DNA of 64,000 nt, from the NCBI GenBank assembly GCA_046704255.1, contig JBJKSH010000025.1, positions 1 through 64,000 on the forward strand. The letters are read 5' to 3'. Position 1 is the stretch's first letter. The number at the start of each line of letters is the position of its first letter. The notes below the pieces were generated by a model, which was given only the letters and a program-made list of their open reading frames with translations, was not told the origin of the DNA and did not search any database. The position numbers and the translations under genes are program-made. This DNA is from FEN-1297 sp046704255. GTDB taxonomy: Bacteria; Bacteroidota; Ignavibacteria; Ignavibacteriales; Ignavibacteriaceae. Of this stretch, positions 63,177 to 64,000 are shown one piece after another.

Positions 63177-63373
63177 AACATTTAAGCAAGTAGGATATAT
63201 TATAGGTTTGGGGGACAATGGAAGAATTCCAGAGAAATGTAATTCAGAAGAGGTTGAAACTTTCAGGACAACACTGGCTGAAGAAGGGAGCTCAGAAAAT
63301 TCTGAATTTATGTGTCTTTGAAAAAAGTAATAAATTGGGCAAGGTGATTGAATTTGCAAGAAAGGTGGCTTAG
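63157..63373 (+). pseudogene. Frameshifted transposase C-terminal fragment
   Basis: Read with a frame change in the G run at 63210-63214, the sequence gives KTFKQVGYIIGLG, then TMEEFQRNVIQKRLKLSGQHW, then LKKGAQKILNLCVFEKSNK. This matches the C-terminal core of transposases with the IGSGxxESxxxxVIQxRxKxSGxxW...GAQ...LR pattern (ISKra4-like, family call tentative). Removing one G restores a single frame. The upstream 5' part is missing, and a TAG lies in frame at 63154. It is a decayed insertion sequence; the rest of the element is not visible. Confidence 0.7.
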
Positions 63374-63411
63374 GGGCAATTTGTTGTAAACTCTTTTTTA
63401 AAAATATTGAT

Positions 63412-64000
63412 TTACAGCAGCTTTGGGACTTCCGAGATGAAGAATTGCTTCACCTTATCCCAAGAAAGAGTAATATGCATATCCGGCATCGGTTCTAATT
63501 CCGCATCGGCAAAGTAGGTGAGGGATTTCAGAATATGCACTTTGTTATATGGGGTGAAAGAGAACTTCTTTTGAAATAATAAATAGAGTTCCGGCAAAGG
63601 ATACTGCCCGGCAACTTCGTACAAGTCAACAAAATCGCGTTTCGTTCCTCTACCGGCTATGGCACTAATCTTCATGCATGCAATATCTCTTGCATCCGCA
63701 ACATTAATTGAAATATCCGTTTCCGGCTGATATTCATTTGTTTTATACAGCAGCGGATACGTATATCCAAGGAAACTTATCTTTAGTTCCTTTAGGGTGA
63801 TATGAACCGTATGCTCGCTCTTTGCAACGATGGTAAGATCGTTCAATCCATGCATCCCCTGGATTAAAGCTTCCTCATCAAACAATTGAGTACTAAAAAA
63901 ATCGAAGTCCCGAGAGAGACGATGACCACGCATAAGCGCCAGCCCAGTACCTCCGGCCAGGTAAAATTCATGCAGCGGAAGTTTTCGAAGAAGCTCACCT
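63412..64000 (-). CDS. AbiEii/AbiGii-type nucleotidyltransferase toxin (partial, 5' end outside window)
   Basis: The minus-strand frame is open to the right edge, adding 22 codons before the first Met in view. The nucleotidyltransferase motif is present: LAGGTGLALMRGHR followed by SRDFDFFS, and downstream DARDIACMKISAIAGRGTKRDFVDLYEV is typical of the AbiEii/DUF1814 family. In AbiE systems the toxin AbiEii acts with the antitoxin AbiEi as a type IV toxin-antitoxin and blocks phage growth. A partner would have to lie beyond the right edge. Catalytic residues look intact. It sits beside a transposase remnant. Confidence 0.85.
   Translation of the reverse strand, partial: GELLRKLPLHEFYLAGGTGLALMRGHRLSRDFDFFSTQLFDEEALIQGMHGLNDLTIVAKSEHTVHITLKELKISFLGYTYPLLYKTNEYQPETDISINVADARDIACMKISAIAGRGTKRDFVDLYEVAGQYPLPELYLLFQKKFSFTPYNKVHILKSLTYFADAELEPMPDMHITLSWDKVKQFFISEVPKLL

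Overview
The window is AT-rich, densely coded bacterial chromosome. It most resembles the Ignavibacteria (Bacteroidota/Chlorobiota group). Supporting signs are type IX secretion C-terminal sorting domains with the YQNYPNPFNPST signature on two exported proteins, a GWxTD-domain protein, a GldE-like gene next to ssb, a GLMU-like bifunctional enzyme of the Bacteroidetes type, and an 11-subunit-style complex I operon without nuoEFG. Ribosome-binding sites are mixed: some genes have clear AGGAG-type sites, others start at TTG or GTG. Several upstream regions carry E. coli-like TTGACA/TATAAT-type hexamers. Taxonomy is inferred from gene content only.

Layout. 1-7438 (minus): the nuoA-B-C-D-H-I-J-K-L operon, with nuoL running off the left edge and a good promoter upstream of nuoA. 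7926-15058 (plus): alr, an unknown helical protein, manC, an RpiB-like protein lacking the catalytic Cys, a TolB-like propeller and a T9SS-exported peptidoglycan amidase. 15415-18369: pyrK-pyrD-folC. 18557-19810: rho with a long leader. 20033-23708: GWxTD protein, pdxA, methyltransferase and ftsE-like ABC ATPase. 23799-26373 (minus): adk, tadA and a T9SS-exported beta-propeller. Two tRNA-Arg genes (TCG and ACG anticodons) flank an SDR and a DUF4382 lipoprotein. 29158-33762 is a lysine/diaminopimelate operon of the N-acetyl type (dapA-dapB-dapH-lysC-deacetylase). 33864-38495 (minus) holds SixA-like phosphatase, nagB, a GLMU-like enzyme and Rqc2/RqcH. 38622-41976 holds a hydrolase, a YdeI-like protein and a POT peptide transporter. 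42165-44769 is PASTA-rpe-nagA. 44861-47412 is an SDR and exbB-exbD-exbD. 47498-52821 is yqeY-cvpA-mutS2 and a split acyl-CoA carboxylase alpha subunit. 53001-61628 carries an OmpP1/FadL porin, SGNH lipoprotein, SPOR protein, ssb, GldE-like, unknown, MCE protein, ggt and acpS. 61629-64000 is the only accessory-looking stretch: an unknown 314-residue protein, a frameshifted transposase C-terminus and an AbiEii-type nucleotidyltransferase cut by the right edge.

Most of the window is core metabolism and envelope biology. Amino-sugar genes (nagA, nagB, GLMU-like), peptidoglycan precursors (alr, the meso-DAP genes) and an exported amidase form a cell-wall theme. Translation quality control is represented by Rqc2/RqcH and MutS2, and wobble decoding by tadA with its likely substrate tRNA-Arg(ACG).

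The least explained structures are noncoding. Several intergenic gaps hold short degenerate tandem repeats of period 7 (also 4 or 8), often as self-complementary arms. A perfect 27-bp palindrome lies upstream of dapA. I did not find a clear multi-gene novel defence or biosynthetic system. The best leads are the RpiB-like protein, the heptad hairpins, the T9SS amidase and the right-edge accessory region.
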